Below, in pieces: positions 32,801 to 43,639 of a DNA stretch of 64,000 bases (position 1 is its first letter; every line of letters begins with the position of its first letter). Below the pieces are notes generated by a model. It had not been told where the DNA came from. It worked only from the letters and a program-made list of their open reading frames with translations, and searched no databases. The position numbers and the translations under genes were made by a program. The stretch is from Liolophura sinensis (taxonomy: Eukaryota > Mollusca > Polyplacophora > Chitonida > Chitonidae): positions 25,661,915 to 25,725,914 of the forward strand of contig NC_088297.1 of the NCBI RefSeq assembly GCF_032854445.1. The letters are read 5' to 3'.

Positions 32801-33987
32801 CTTCAAGTTACCAGTTTGACCAGACAGGGAAATAACACAATACCAAAAAAAGTGCATGCTTCCAAGTTTATGGGGTTTTTACTGTACATGTACCTGCAAA
32901 CATGTGAAAGTATACTCTCTTACGTAACCAAAGCTGTCAGTGTAACGCTGTACACAGAGGGCTGTGAGCAGGTGAGATTTTACAAAAGTGTAATATGCAG
33001 GTTTCACAACAGGATGTTACAACAGACTGACATCCCTTTGTGATGTGATGCTGTTAATGTCGTCAGCTTAACAAGGCATGACAAAGAGAATATAGAAATC
33101 TAAACTAAACAATATTAGACTGATATTTTAAATATTATCCTTTGTGGGGTATTCCCATTCCTGGTGCTGAAAACAGTAATGATATTCCGCAAGTAGCTGG
33201 ATCTAAACACTAACACTACAATGTTAAACGATGGCCTGATGAGTAGCATGACGTTAAGCGGTGATGTCATTTTCTATTGGGATATCAATCTGCTGAGATA
33301 ACGACATAACTCAAAAATTTGGGTATTACCACTAGTTCATAAAAACCATTTGAAGTTATCTATCATAGGTGTAATTTTTTTTACAGTTTACAGCAGGATG
33401 ATTAGCTGGCAAAATTAAATTACAGACTGCGATTTACAGTACTTAAGACATGTACAAAGCAGATTAGCTTTCACTCAGTGTACATTTCTCGGTCTACAGG
33501 GCGCTATGAGCATGTACAACATTCACTGTACATTTCTCAGTCTACAGGAAGTCTTTCCTTAGCATACCTCTTCCTTCACATAATCGTACACTTCATAGTC
33601 TTCCAGGAGAGTTGTCCGATCTCGCTGCACTCGCTTGACCTTCCTATCAAAAACATTCATCACAGATTCGGGCCGGTCATTACGTGAATGGAGACTGAAA
33701 CTACGACGCTGGAGGTAGGTGGTTGATAAATAATTCAACTTCTTTCCATTATTAATTGTCCAATAACTGGCATTGTCTCTAACAGTTGTACATTTCCAAC
33801 AGCTGCCAGTCAGTCGTCCCTTCTTTATTAAATGATTATGCCTACTGGCCAACGGTGCATCTACTAAATATTTTGGTGTATATGTTCTTTGTGGCACACT
33901 GATGTCGGCTGTTTGCCTTATTCGCTGAAATATGTGTTTCTGGGGGTTAAACAACCCACCACTGTATCTCGAGACATTGGCCGTCAT
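23650..33987 (-). CDS. NDUFAF5: NDUFAF5, mitochondrial complex I assembly arginine hydroxylase, 11 exons
   Basis: In vertebrates this matrix protein, peripheral to the inner membrane, hydroxylates an arginine of NDUFS7 early in complex I assembly, using a SAM-methyltransferase fold. Exons in transcript order: 33987-33568, 32616-32576, 31337-31226, 30559-30453, 30009-29970, 29189-29079, 28050-27964, 25542-25482, 24915-24832, 24261-24182, 23823-23650. All are GT-AG with matching phase; the product is 438 residues (human 345). Landmarks in order: [14 protein letters not shown] near residue 110, [10 protein letters not shown] (SAM motif I, near 161-170), [61 protein letters not shown] and ERGSANVSF near the end. 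The extra length is a basic, acid-poor N terminus that fits a mitochondrial presequence. Introns hold SINEs and several tandem arrays. Very secure identification; the exact start Met is less certain. Confidence 0.95.
23876..24066 (+). repeat. SINE, diverged, lacking most of its head
   Basis: Has cccatgctggcctcctctg, gtgggtttcccccgcgctct, accataatgttggcc and gtgaaatatttttgagtac. In the last NDUFAF5 intron, antisense to the gene. Confidence 0.82.
24182..24261 (-). CDS. NDUFAF5: NDUFAF5 exon 10
   Basis: Acceptor catttcag, donor gtaaat, phase 1 to 0. Encodes [18 protein letters not shown], collinear with human VPATYQIYYMIGWK. Confidence 0.92.
24470..24805. repeat. Degenerate repeat of cacaaagatgattttcaca
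   Basis: Includes a duplicated block of about 105 bp (24477-24560 region against 24580-24668) and shorter units of ttcacaaaaagat. In an NDUFAF5 intron. Confidence 0.8.
24832..24915 (-). CDS. NDUFAF5: NDUFAF5 exon 9
   Basis: Acceptor attttag, donor gtgaga, phase 1 to 1. Encodes [12 protein letters not shown] then [13 protein letters not shown]. Confidence 0.92.
25482..25542 (-). CDS. NDUFAF5: NDUFAF5 exon 8
   Basis: Acceptor ttttttcag, donor gtaaga, phase 0 to 1. Encodes [20 protein letters not shown], matching human [20 protein letters not shown]. Confidence 0.92.
25650..25850 (+). repeat. Dispersed repeat DR2, copy 2
   Basis: Diverged copy of 9530-9770 in the same orientation, in an NDUFAF5 intron. 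Confidence 0.5.
25870..26540. other. NDUFAF5 intron sequence, nothing recognised
   Basis: Short ORFs on both strands but no family match or splice-supported exon. Confidence 0.4.
26541..27845. repeat. 50-bp tandem array in NDUFAF5 intron
   Basis: About 26 units with gttttgtgggcagaggaaat, gtgagtgctcaggttttgc and aatggcggtag. The 3' third has a gggggttctcagg variant, so two subfamilies occupy separate blocks. Confidence 0.97.
27964..28050 (-). CDS. NDUFAF5: NDUFAF5 exon 7
   Basis: Acceptor gttgacag, donor gtaaga, 87 nt. Encodes [20 protein letters not shown] and the following AGF turn. Confidence 0.93.
28205..28385. repeat. Degenerate repeat of acaccagacaagacat
   Basis: About ten imperfect units of caagacaccagacaagacat-type sequence in an NDUFAF5 intron. 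Confidence 0.85.
28650..28850. repeat. GACAGATGGACA microsatellite with longer period
   Basis: Runs of gacagatggacagacag broken by gatgcatatctgga about every 80-100 bases. Confidence 0.93.
29079..29189 (-). CDS. NDUFAF5: NDUFAF5 exon 6
   Basis: Acceptor cttcacag, donor gtaggt, phase 0 at both ends. Encodes [20 protein letters not shown], near-identical to human. Confidence 0.94.
29600..29790. repeat. About 37-bp repeat derived from a SINE-like element
   Basis: Four or five units of cagtcacagt plus ctgacaccagacatgacacc. The same words occur once in the dispersed element at 31595, so this is a tandemised piece of it. Confidence 0.7.
29970..30009 (-). CDS. NDUFAF5: NDUFAF5 exon 5
   Basis: 40-nt exon, acceptor gattacag, donor gtaaga. 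Encodes [13 protein letters not shown], matching human LHWVNDLP. Confidence 0.9.
30453..30559 (-). CDS. NDUFAF5: NDUFAF5 exon 4
   Basis: Acceptor tgttttcag, donor gtactt, phase 0 to 2. Encodes [20 protein letters not shown], a hallmark of the family. Confidence 0.93.
30580..30846 (-). repeat. Full-length tRNA-derived SINE with perfect target duplication
   Basis: Minus-strand copy: head ggggcctccgtggctcag with A-box-like ggttagcgcgctagcgcag, B-box-like gagttcaagtccagctc, GC-rich body, and tail aaataaataaaa. Exact 13-bp duplications caatagcactgtt at 30567-30579 and 30847-30859. The youngest-looking copy here; same strand as NDUFAF5, in its intron 3. Confidence 0.96.
30930..31079 (-). repeat. 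5'-truncated SINE with target duplication
   Basis: Same family, cut in mid-body (cgtgggaatgtctgcc). Flanked by exact 12-bp duplications aaataaagtcaa at 30918-30929 and 31080-31091, showing truncation during insertion rather than later loss. Confidence 0.95.
31226..31337 (-). CDS. NDUFAF5: NDUFAF5 exon 3, SAM motif I
   Basis: Acceptor ctgttacag; encodes [18 protein letters not shown], the glycine-rich cofactor loop. The donor gtttgt is a weak GT site, but phase 0 matches the next exon. Confidence 0.92.
31595..31795. repeat. Second SINE-like dispersed element
   Basis: Contains catgacacccaacccagtca, gtccaaccagtcttg and a B-box-like gggtttgattcctgg. Its first part is the source sequence of the 29.6-kb array, and related words occur inverted at 49735-49815. 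Family name not known to me. Confidence 0.6.
31800..32570. other. NDUFAF5 intron 2, nothing recognised
   Basis: No exon or recognised repeat; several short ORFs without family resemblance. Confidence 0.4.
32576..32616 (-). CDS. NDUFAF5: NDUFAF5 exon 2
   Basis: Acceptor atttttag, donor gtaagt, 41 nt. Encodes [13 protein letters not shown], collinear with human VGSRIADRVYDI. Confidence 0.9.
32620..33560. other. NDUFAF5 intron 1, nothing recognised
   Basis: AT-rich; a duplicated gtacatttctc(g/a)gtctacagg near 33480 and 33530 is the only structure seen. Confidence 0.4.
33568..33987 (-). CDS. NDUFAF5: NDUFAF5 exon 1
   Basis: Begins at the ATG of [11 protein letters not shown] and ends YDYVKEE before the donor gtatgc, phase 0. 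About the first 105 residues have many Arg/Lys/Ser and few acids, with RRSFSLHS just before the conserved MNVFDRK, as expected for a cleaved presequence. A later in-frame Met (the M of MNVFDRK) exists but would remove the targeting region. Confidence 0.88.
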
Positions 33988-35670
33988 CGTAAAAACTGAA
34001 ACTGAAAGTTAATGTCCAACACAAATTGGGGCCTCCTTGTTCGCCTTGGCTTCAACTTTGACGTCTTCAATTTGTGCGATGTACGCCAATTTAAAGTACA
34101 CATCCAGAATTTTTTAACAGATTATTTGTATGCGTCTGTCTTACAGCTATTTACACCATCATCTCATCCACAAACTGTCAGTTTTTAAAACAACACTTTG
34201 GCCAGCAAATATCTCACGCCGCGTTTTTGACTCGAAGGTAGAACTGAGATGTTTCAACCTCCGTGTGCTGAAGATATCCAGAATAAGGGAGGTCACTCTA
34301 TCAGAACTTAGGTGGACAAACTGCGACCTTAGAAAAAAAAATCTGGGAACTTAGGCCTATATATTAGACCTAGAAGAAATGAAAGTGACATCATAGGCAC
34401 ATATGTAATAAAGCGCGGAAAGTAACAGTGATATGCATCAAAACCTACGTATTTACTTCGTTATCACACCCAAATTTTGTACATGTATACGGCTAAATAG
34501 TCAGTAGATTAGGCCTAAATAGTTGACAACAGTGAAATCTAACGACAGAATTCAGTTTTTAGTGATGGGACTATCTAAATCCGCATATCATACTCGGACC
34601 ATGACATGCCGGCAACTTAATGCTTTTTCAAATCTGGATCGTTGGACACACGTACGTAGGCTATATATAAATATACCTGCAAATGCCTTCATTTCATCAT
34701 GAAAGTTGCACGGCAAGACCTTGGTAACAGTGGAAGTGGATAACCCTCCTATGACCATCATTTAGTTAGTTACATGCGCAGTCTTACATGAATTTCAGTA
34801 AAGCCAGTAAAAGTGCTACAGGTCGCGCTGCCTCACTGCAACACGTGCCATTCTGCTGTCAACATGCACAGTGTCCAACCATGTATAATTCATTGCAACA
34901 ACCGTGCCTTCAACCCATGAGGTCACGTGTTCGAATCTAGCTGTGTATCGATTGTTCCGGCGGTTTATTGGTCGGGTATACCTGACAAGGAACATGAATG
35001 GTTTTATCCTTCCGCGATCAATCGAGTTTTATCCATCCCACTTTGTTAATAAACCTATAATATATCTACGTGAATATATACAAATTTTTAAGTGCACAAT
35101 CCTTTTTGTGTACCTGTTACACACGGGCTTGCCTAATGCATGTATGCAATAATCAATTCTAACACATCTGCCATGCGCTCTGATTAATTTTTGAAACCAG
35201 TACCAGTAGACTGTTGGGCATTGAACCTAAAATAATTGTGAAACGGCGTAAATATTAACTGAAACCACAACCGTATATGTACACTTCGGGCACCTTTAAG
35301 TCTTGAGTCCTTTCCGCGTGTACCTGGCGTAAATTTAGCGCGAAATAAATGTGAAAACAAACACCATCAATCAATGACAAAGTATAGGTTTTCAAAGACC
35401 ACGGAAAGTTGAGCGTATATATAACAGAAACTGATTTAATTCAGCACAGAATCAAACCTACATAGCTACGTATATTCATGCGTGTTCACTTGTTTGAGCA
35501 ATCGACCAGCGGCTGTGTTCAAGTTCACAACTAAATTTAAATACTTTTCAAAGCAATTACGTTACAAATTTCTTAAATAAATAACAGAGGATATATCATG
35601 CATGTACCTATATTTTCCCACATATATAGTATACCTAACACGACGCATCAAGAATGCATTTAATCCTGAT
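33988..35670. other. Region upstream of NDUFAF5
   Basis: Should contain the NDUFAF5 promoter near 34000-34100. No TATA box, CpG-rich core or exon could be identified with confidence. Confidence 0.4.
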
Positions 35671-35673
35671 AAA

Positions 35674-35929
35674 TTTTATTTATCTATTTATTTGATTGGT
35701 GTTTTACGCCGTACTCACGAATATTTCACTTATACGACGGCATGCTAGCTTTATGGTGAGAGGAAACTGGACAGTGCCCCGGGGAAACCCATGACCATCC
35801 GCAAGTTGTTGACAAACGGCCAGAAAGGAAGCCAGCATGTGCTGCGACCACGGCGACCACATTGGTGAGAGGCTCCTGGATCATTGCGCCCTGCTGGCGT
35901 GGTATAACCTCCTTGGTCACGAAGCCCCA
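35674..35929 (-). repeat. tRNA-derived SINE, diverged full-length copy
   Basis: Minus-strand copy from ggggcttcgtgaccaagg to a tail of aaataaatagataaata, with the catgctggcttcc-type body altered. Only a weak 8-bp duplication (catttaat) flanks it. Confidence 0.9.
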
Positions 35930-35934
35930 TACAT

Positions 35935-37199
35935 TTAATGCAGGACAACATGTCCAGCAGCTGCAATTAAAGTATGTTTCCATTTCCCTCGATCAGCTTC
36001 ACAATGCGTACCATGACTGTGCATGCAAACAAATGACGCAATGCGACGTATGATTCACGCTATCTCGGTTTTATTTACAACCTTTTCAAGTATTAGTCAA
36101 AAATATACAATGATGCATATGTAATTACTTACATGTCACATGTTTTACCGCTTTATCGACAACACGTGTATTCCAATTGAATTTGACACCATCGCCGTCT
36201 TTTTATATCTCGTTATACATTTTTTATTTTATTTTTGAAAATGGCTTGAATAAGACCGAAATCGTGATATGCATCATTTAATTGTTGGAGGGTCCGCATG
36301 CAGTGGTTGTAGTGCCGAAGTGGTTGTAGCTATAAGCTCACATACACGTTATATTTTGAATCAGCTACTGCACATATGCGCAAAAAGACGTGTTCGTCTG
36401 TAAAGAAATCTTAATGTTTCAGTTATCCATTTCTCTTTGATGGCTATGTATGATTTTTTAACAATATTTTTATGATTTTTTTTTTGTTTTTATAACCTGA
36501 AATAGGAAGTTGTGCTCAAACGTTCTTTTCGCCAACTTTCACGGCCTCAATTTTCCAATGAATTGGTCTTTCAGTCTGTATTAAACTGCGATCAGTATAC
36601 TATTGTAGCTACCGGTACATACGTTATTGATTAGATATAGTCCTTTCTATCTGCTGATGGAGGAGTGTTGTTTGTGAGCACTTTAGTGTGACTAAGAACA
36701 GTATTGTAAGGTGTCTGAGAAATAGGTGTGTTAAGATTAGAGGGTTGTATGTGTTTTTCATTGTCAAGATTTGACGGTCTAATATCGAGGAGAATAGCGT
36801 CATCGATGATACGTGGTTGTTTTGTATAAATCTCAATGAATGCAAATAAAGGTGACGTAGAGGCGTCACGAAATGGTTGAGGCTCCATACGGTTAAAGTT
36901 TTTGTTGCGTTATCTTATCATAGTTTCTATCTCTGACATTTTATCTTATACAGACTTCATGGTGGCTTTGTTAAAATAATTGTTAATAGTACACAATGGC
37001 TTTGCTAAAAACATACTTGCAAAGAACTCTAGAGGAAATGTCTGCAATCAGTTCGTGGCCATACATCGTGATCCCCCTTCGCGACCCTCTTTAAATGAAC
37101 GACATGACATCGACCGCAAAGCACTAAAGTTCACAAGCTTTGTATTGTGTTTCACTTTGTGATAGGTCGGGTCGTTGTTAGTATTATACTCTGGACATA
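35935..37199. other. Intergenic region between NDUFAF5 and myosin
   Basis: Non-repetitive. Two overlapping minus-strand frames at 36624-36888 stay open for about 80 codons but resemble nothing I know. Confidence 0.4.
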
Positions 37200-37469
37200 C
37201 TGCCGGTAGGTATAACTCTGTTGTCAGATGTTAATCAGTGTACCATGCGTGGTTTTAAAAGCTCCGGTTTCGTCCACAAAAACTCCAGAATCGCAGCTAG
37301 ATTTACTAGTGTGTATCGCGTGCAGTCTGAAGTCTGCTGTTGTTGGCAAGTCGTCGTATTTGCTGGCTGGCGCAAATGTTGACATAAAATTTACTGGGTA
37401 AACTTTGGGATTTTAACTTCGCCTAACTCTATTCTGATTCGGATTTACGATACCGAAAAACTGAAAAAG
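37200..37469 (+). other. Possible non-coding first exon of the myosin gene
   Basis: A strong donor (aaaaag then gtaagtatc at 37470) ends a stretch of balanced, non-repetitive sequence between NDUFAF5 and the myosin. No convincing reading frame crosses it. The upstream limit is a guess. It could instead belong to an unrelated transcript. Confidence 0.35.
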
Positions 37470-39890
37470 GTAAGTATCAGAGATGAATTTGTGGAAAGGT
37501 TTTGTGGGGTTTATTGGCGGTTTTTCCACAGATATTTTAACTTTTGCATGCCCTGCTAGTGGCGATATGCATGCAGCCATATAATGCTAGCGGCTATCAA
37601 CTCTAGCGTAGGGCTTTTTCTCCAGATTTATATCTGAACTTTAGATTGTAACTGTGTCTCAACGAGGTGAATATCCTTCAGATAAAAAGGAAGCAATGCT
37701 GATAAAAAAAAGAACTAAAAACAAAATAATAATAATAATTAAAAAATAGAAAAAAAAATAAATAATGATGAATGAAAACTAGAATGTCAGTAGCCTTTTC
37801 ACTTTTTCAGTACTAGTTCTCTTAAGTCAACACTCAAGGCTTTGTTTTCTTTTACTTATGCTTTGTATTCTGCTGTGTCATTTTAGTCATGATCATTATT
37901 ACTTCGTAGTACATTATATCAGAATTTTGTCAAACTGTATTACACTGTAGTTCTGTTGTTATATAATGGCTGAAGAAGTGAACACTAATAATTATATCAC
38001 ATATCTTTTACACAATTACCTATGCAGATGTATACACATTGTTTTGAAGAGTATTGTGATAAAGATAACAGAACTGTAAGTAAGCCTAGTTCCTGGTCAA
38101 GACGAAACAAAGCACATCATAATTACATTTAGCACTTTAATTAGCGGGTGTAAATTAATTTGAAAAGAATAGGTGTACATGCATTTAAGTCTTGAATGCC
38201 CTGTACGCATACTGGGATGTAGTTGGTGCACAATGTCTGTCTCAGTTAAGCAAGGAAATTTGTTTTATTCCTTTGTGCAAATGTTTCAAATTTGCCAAAG
38301 CCTTTTGATGTTGAGTTGGTTAAGGACTAGCCATGCAGAAAAAATGGATTTTTTTTTATGTACATTGATTGTATGAGCAGCTTACGTACTGTAGATTTTG
38401 TAGGCCTTTGCATTTGCATAATACATGCTTTAGCAAACTGTAATTAGCATTACATACATTAGGGCATCAGTGCAAGGTTAACCCATATTCATGATATTTC
38501 AGTACTGTACCTGTAACATTTTGCCTCTAAAACTGCACTTTCGGAGCCATAATGGCCTTAAAATTAGGTACTGTTGATGCCAACACCTTAAGTCTTTCTG
38601 ATGAGAAATTAATCAAACTTTATTAAGAAAGACCCCCTTGACCTCCCCTACCCCCCCCCCCCCCCCGCCCCCCCCCCCCATCTTCCTGATAAAAAGAGCA
38701 ATGGAAATCCATCCTGCACATATATTCACTCCAAGGACTCCTTTGCTGTCATTTGACTGAAAAATTGTTAAGTACGATGTTAAACCTAAAGCACTCACTC
38801 AATCACTCACTCACTCACTATGAAAGTTGCAAGACAAATCAGTCAAAGACGTGAAACAGAAGAACAAATGGCTACCCTATGCATAGTTAAGTTAATAAGG
38901 TGACACTCATCTTATTTAGTGTTTTACAAACAGTTCGACACTGATAATTTCAAATGTGGAATAAAATGAAAATTAAAATCCACTTTAATTTCTAATTTTG
39001 TCTGATCTTGATGATTTTATGACTTTTTTTTTTCGGCTTTCCTTCAAGTCTTTCCAATCATCTAAGTCTACCAGTCTTCAGCAGGAACAAATTGCAGGAA
39101 TAGTCCATTTTCCATGGATTTTACGATTTTTTTTTATAGTCTCCTCTGACATTGGTAAAAGATATCTTTCTACCCATAAATCAACAGTTCAAGTTATTGT
39201 GGTCTGAGGCCTAACAGTAGGGCAAGATAGATAAGCTGATCAGAAGGATAGGCCTAATACTGAGTCATGCAGATGTGTGTTGATAACAAAAACATTTGAA
39301 AAGACAAGGTAGTGTGCTTTTCCAAAATAAAACACTGAGTTTTTTAAATGATGTTATTTCTTTTGGACTTATTGAATGTTATACATTTAGCATAATCCAT
39401 AAATGCCATGCACCTTAGCAATCAAAGGTTTACTTGCGTTTAATTCTGGTCCATAAAAAGGACATATAGTGACAATTAAGATAAAATTTTGTTTCCTGTT
39501 TTTAATGGCCTTTTAGAGGAAAATAACTTCAATTTTCAGTTCATTGCACTTTTACGATGGGAACATTTATAACACATACACGTTGTAGAGTACAAGTAAC
39601 CCATTGTATCAAAAGTCCAATCCTGAATTACAGGCTTTATTCAGATGCTTTATATGTAGGTTTACATGTTTTAGCACTACAGTTGTTTTCTGGTCCACGC
39701 TCCAGAGTTGTAGTTCCGCTGTCGTGGTCATAGCTGGTATAGGTCAAGTCATTGTTTGCTTCAGTTGACTCAAGTCTGGCATTTCCTATAAATGATGGAC
39801 TTAAGGTTTCATGCGATTAGAGTATAAAGTTGACATTGTTCATTGACTGTAAGTGACCCCACTTAACATTGTGAGAATGTTAAAATATGG
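37470..39890. other. Presumed first intron of myosin, low-repeat part
   Basis: AT-rich, no exon seen. Contains a poly-C tract of about 30 bases (38650-38680) and the tail of a SINE-like element (aaattgttaagtacgatgtt) near 38760 with a cactcact repeat. Confidence 0.45.
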
Positions 39891-40560
39891 GGAGCATATG
39901 AAGTGTAAATTGTCAATTAACTAAGTGATTTGGGTTAACATACTGTATGGGAATGTTGGAATAGGTAAGAGGACAGAACTAAGAGACAATTTGGGGAGCA
40001 TATGAAGTGTAAATTGTCAATTAACTAAGTGATTTTGGTTAACATACCACATGGGAATGTTGGAATGGGTAAGAGGACAGAACTAAGAGACAAGTTGGGA
40101 AGCCTATGAAGTGTAAACTGTCAATTAACTAAGTGATTTGGGTTAACATACCATATGGGAATGTTGGAATGGGTAAGAGGACAGAACTAAGAGACAAGTT
40201 GGGAAGCCTATGAAGTGTAAATTGTCTATTAACTAAGTGATTTGGGTTAACATACCATATGGGAATGTTGGAATGGGTAAGAGGACAGAACTAAGAGACA
40301 AGTTGGGAAGCCTATGAAGTGTAAATTGTCTATTAACTAAGTGATTTTGGTTAACATACCGTATGGGAATGTTGGAATGGGTAAGAGGACAGAACTAAGA
40401 GACAAGTTGGGAAGCGTATGAAGTGTAAATTGTCAATTAACTAAATGATTTTGGTTAACATACCGTATGGGAATGTTGGAATGGGTAAGAGGACAGAACT
40501 AAGAGACAAGTTGGGGAGCCTATGGTGTGTAAATTATCTGTTAACTAAGGTAAGGGGTGG
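39890..40560. repeat. 104-bp tandem array
   Basis: Six to seven units containing tatgaagtgtaaattgtcaa, ttaacatacc, gggaatgttgga and acagaactaagagacaag. Confidence 0.96.
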
Positions 40561-41039
40561 GTATCAGAAAGTTGTAATGGGTGTGACTTCAAAGCTAACA
40601 GACAGGTTGTATAGCATATAAAGAGTACATTGTCTATACTGACTTACGTTGAAAGATAAGTTTGTATTTCTTAATATATGGAGTTTAGCACGTGGCTTCA
40701 CATGTTAAAAGTACAAGAAATCTTCTGGGTAAGAAATAATGGTTTAAGTGGTCAGTCAAGAAATTAAGTAGAATTCTGTGGTGATATTAACAGCCATGGA
40801 TTTGCTGAGGTATAAGTCCAATCAGGGACATCATTTCCAAATATCTCTGACCATTGACTAAAAATATGCATAAAATAGAGAGGCCATTAAGAAATATACA
40901 TTATGCCTCAAAATTAAGAATTCTGTTCTCATTTTTATGCCATTTCTTTCTTCATCGCCATTCTCTTTGCTTGACTCTACCTTTTCATGCATCCCTTCAG
41001 TCATCTAAGTAAGCATTACCAGAAGGCTTTGAAACGGTA

Positions 41040-41762
41040 GGTAAATATCAGAATGTTGTCACAGGTAGAATTACAAAAAGTAAGAGACAAGTTAAAGAGA
41101 CAGTATAAAGTGTGCGTTTGTCTGTAGCTTAATTAGGAAAAAAGTCATCAAAGTAAACATTATGATACAGATATGACTACAAAACTGACAAAAAATTGTC
41201 TTTTAGCTAACTTAAATCGTGCATGAAGTAAACTTTATGAGAATGTTGGAAAAGTTATGACTACAAAACTAACAAAGTGAAGAGACGATATAAAATGTGT
41301 CATTGTCTGTTAGCTAACTTAGGGTTAAATCATGCATGAAGTAAACTTTATGAGAATGTTGGAAAAGTTATGACTACAAAACTAACAGACAAAGTGAAGA
41401 GACGATATAAAATGTGTCATTGTCTGTTGGCTAACTTAGGGTTAAATCATGCGTGAAGTAAACTTTATGAGAATGTTGGAAAAGTTATGACTACAAAACT
41501 AACAGACAAAGTGAAGAGACGATATAAAATGTGTCATTGTCTGTTGGCTAACTTAGGGTTAAATCATGCATGAAGTAAACTTTATGAGAATGTTGGAAAA
41601 GTTATGACTACAAAACTAACAGACAAAGTGAAGAGACGATATAAAATGTGTCATTGTCTGTTAGCTAACTTAGGGTTAAATCATGCATGAAGTAAACTTT
41701 ATGAGAATGTTGGAAAAGATATGACTACAAAATTAACAAAGTGAAGAGACGATATAAAATGA
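41040..41762. repeat. 117-bp tandem array
   Basis: Four to five good units with gcatgaagtaaactttatga, gaatgttggaaaagttatga and gtgaagagacgatataaaat, after diverged units from 41040. Shared word order with the 104-bp unit suggests a common origin. Confidence 0.95.
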
Positions 41763-42305
41763 TGAGCTCTGGTGTCACTGTTAGTGTGTAAACAGGGCCT
41801 GGATGATGAACTCTGGTGTCACTGTTGGTGTGTAAACAGGGCCAGGATGATGATCTCTGGTGTCACTGTCGGTGTGTAAACAGGACCTGGATAATGAGCT
41901 CTGGTGTCACTGTCGGTGTGTAAACAGGGCCAGGATGGTGAGCTCTGGTGTCACTGTCGGTGTGCAAACAGGGCCTGGATGATGAGCTCTAGTGTCACTC
42001 TCGGTGTGTAAACAGGGCCTGGATGATGAGCTCTGGTGTCACTGTTGGTGTGTAAACAGGGCCTGGATGATGAGCTCTGGTGTCACTGTCGGTGTGTACA
42101 CAGGGCCTGGATGATGAGCTCTGGTGTCACTGTCAGTGTGTACACAGGGCCTGGATGATGAGCTCTGGTGTCACTGTCAGTGTGTAAACAGGGCCTGGAT
42201 GATGAGCTCTGGTGTCACTGTCGGTTTGTAAATGGGGCCTGGATGATGAGCTCTGGTGTCACCGTCGGTGTGTAAACAGGGCCTGGATGGTGAGCTCTGG
42301 CGTCA
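41760..42305. repeat. 44-bp tandem array
   Basis: About 12 units of gatgagctctggtgtcactg and tcggtgtgtaaacagggcct. Abuts the 117-bp array with no spacer. Confidence 0.97.
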
Positions 42306-43315
42306 CTCAACTTCACTGTAACCTTGACCCTGCAGGTAGCTGGTAGACTTTCCCACATACAGCAGAAGTGGAAGCCATCATGAGCTGAACTTCACTGTAA
42401 CCCTGACCCTGCAGGTTGCTGGTAGACTTTCCCACATGCAGCCGGAGTGGAAGCTGGCATGAGCTGAACTTCACTGTAACCTTGACCCTGCAGGTTGCTG
42501 GTAGACTTTCCCACATACAGCCGGAGTGGAAGCCGGCATGAGCTGAACTTCACTGTAACCTTGACCCTGCAGGTAGCTGGTAGACTTTCCACATACAGCT
42601 GGGGTGGAAGCCAGCATGAGCTGAACTTCACTGTAACCTTGACACTGCAGGTAGCTGGTAGACTTTCCCACATACAGCTGGGGTGGAAGCCGGCATGAGC
42701 TGAACTTCACTGTAACCTTGACCCTGCAGGTAGCTGGTAGACTTTCCCACATACAGCCATAGTGGAAGCCAGCATGAGCTGAACTTCCCTGTAACTTTGA
42801 CCCTGCAGGTAGCCGGTAGACTCTCCCACATACAGCCATAGTGGAAGCCAGCATGAGCTGAACTTCACTGTAACCTTGACCCTGCAGCATGAACTGAACC
42901 TCACTGTAACCTTGACCCTGCAGGTAGCTGGTAGACTTTCCCACATACAGCCATAGTAGAAGCCAGCATGAGCTGAACTTCACTGTAACCTTGACACTGC
43001 AGGTAGCTGGTAGACTTTCCCACATACAGCCATAGTGGAAGCCAGCATGAGCTGAACTTCACTGTAACCTTGACCCTGCAGGTAGCTGGTAGACTTTCCC
43101 ACATACAGCTGGGGTGGAAGCCGGCATGAGCTGAACTTCACTGTAACCTTGACCCTGCAGGTTGGTAGTAGACTTTCCCACATACAGTCAGAGTGGAAGC
43201 CAGCATGAGCTGAACTTCACTGTAACCTTGACACTGCAGGTAGCTGGTAGACTTTCCCACATACAGCCGGAGTGGAAGGCGGCATGAGCTGAACCTCACT
43301 GTAACCTTGACCCAC
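42306..43315. repeat. 79-bp tandem array derived from SINE body
   Basis: About 13 units. In each, gcaggtagctggtagacttt, cccacatacagc and ggaagccagcatgagctg match, in order, the SINE body at 30700-30760; about 20 further bases (cactgtaaccttgaccct) are not from the SINE. Confidence 0.95.
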
Positions 43316-43386
43316 AACAGTATAGACTGGGGACATCAGTGGCAGCCGGGAAAGGCAGTACTGATATGATACTCTGCTCTATGTCA

Positions 43387-43472
43387 GCCTTTGTTGATAC
43401 AGAGTACAAAATCTAGAAGCTCACAGAACAACTGATAAGAATGCTATAAAGGTGACCTGGTTAAGAATATGT
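43387..43472. repeat. Left copy of a direct repeat flanking the recombinase pseudogene
   Basis: About 85 bases that align, at roughly 85% by eye, with 45968-46052. Shared pieces include ctgataagaatg and aaggtgacct. The pair brackets the 85-bp array and the recombinase remnant. Confidence 0.6.
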
Positions 43473-43639
43473 TTATACACAACAAAACAAAAGGAAGTAT
43501 GTTTGACATCTTTATTCCTGTTGAATAATGCAGCATGAACATGCACATAAGCCGACATACAAAAGACATACAGCTGGTTGCATATGAGTGTAACTTGAGT
43601 ATTAGCAAGCACAACTGAAACCTAATTGTGAAAATGCTC

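Noticed and set aside
36624..36888. Two overlapping minus-strand frames of about 80 codons
   Set aside because: No family resemblance, no flanking splice support, and composition fits chance.
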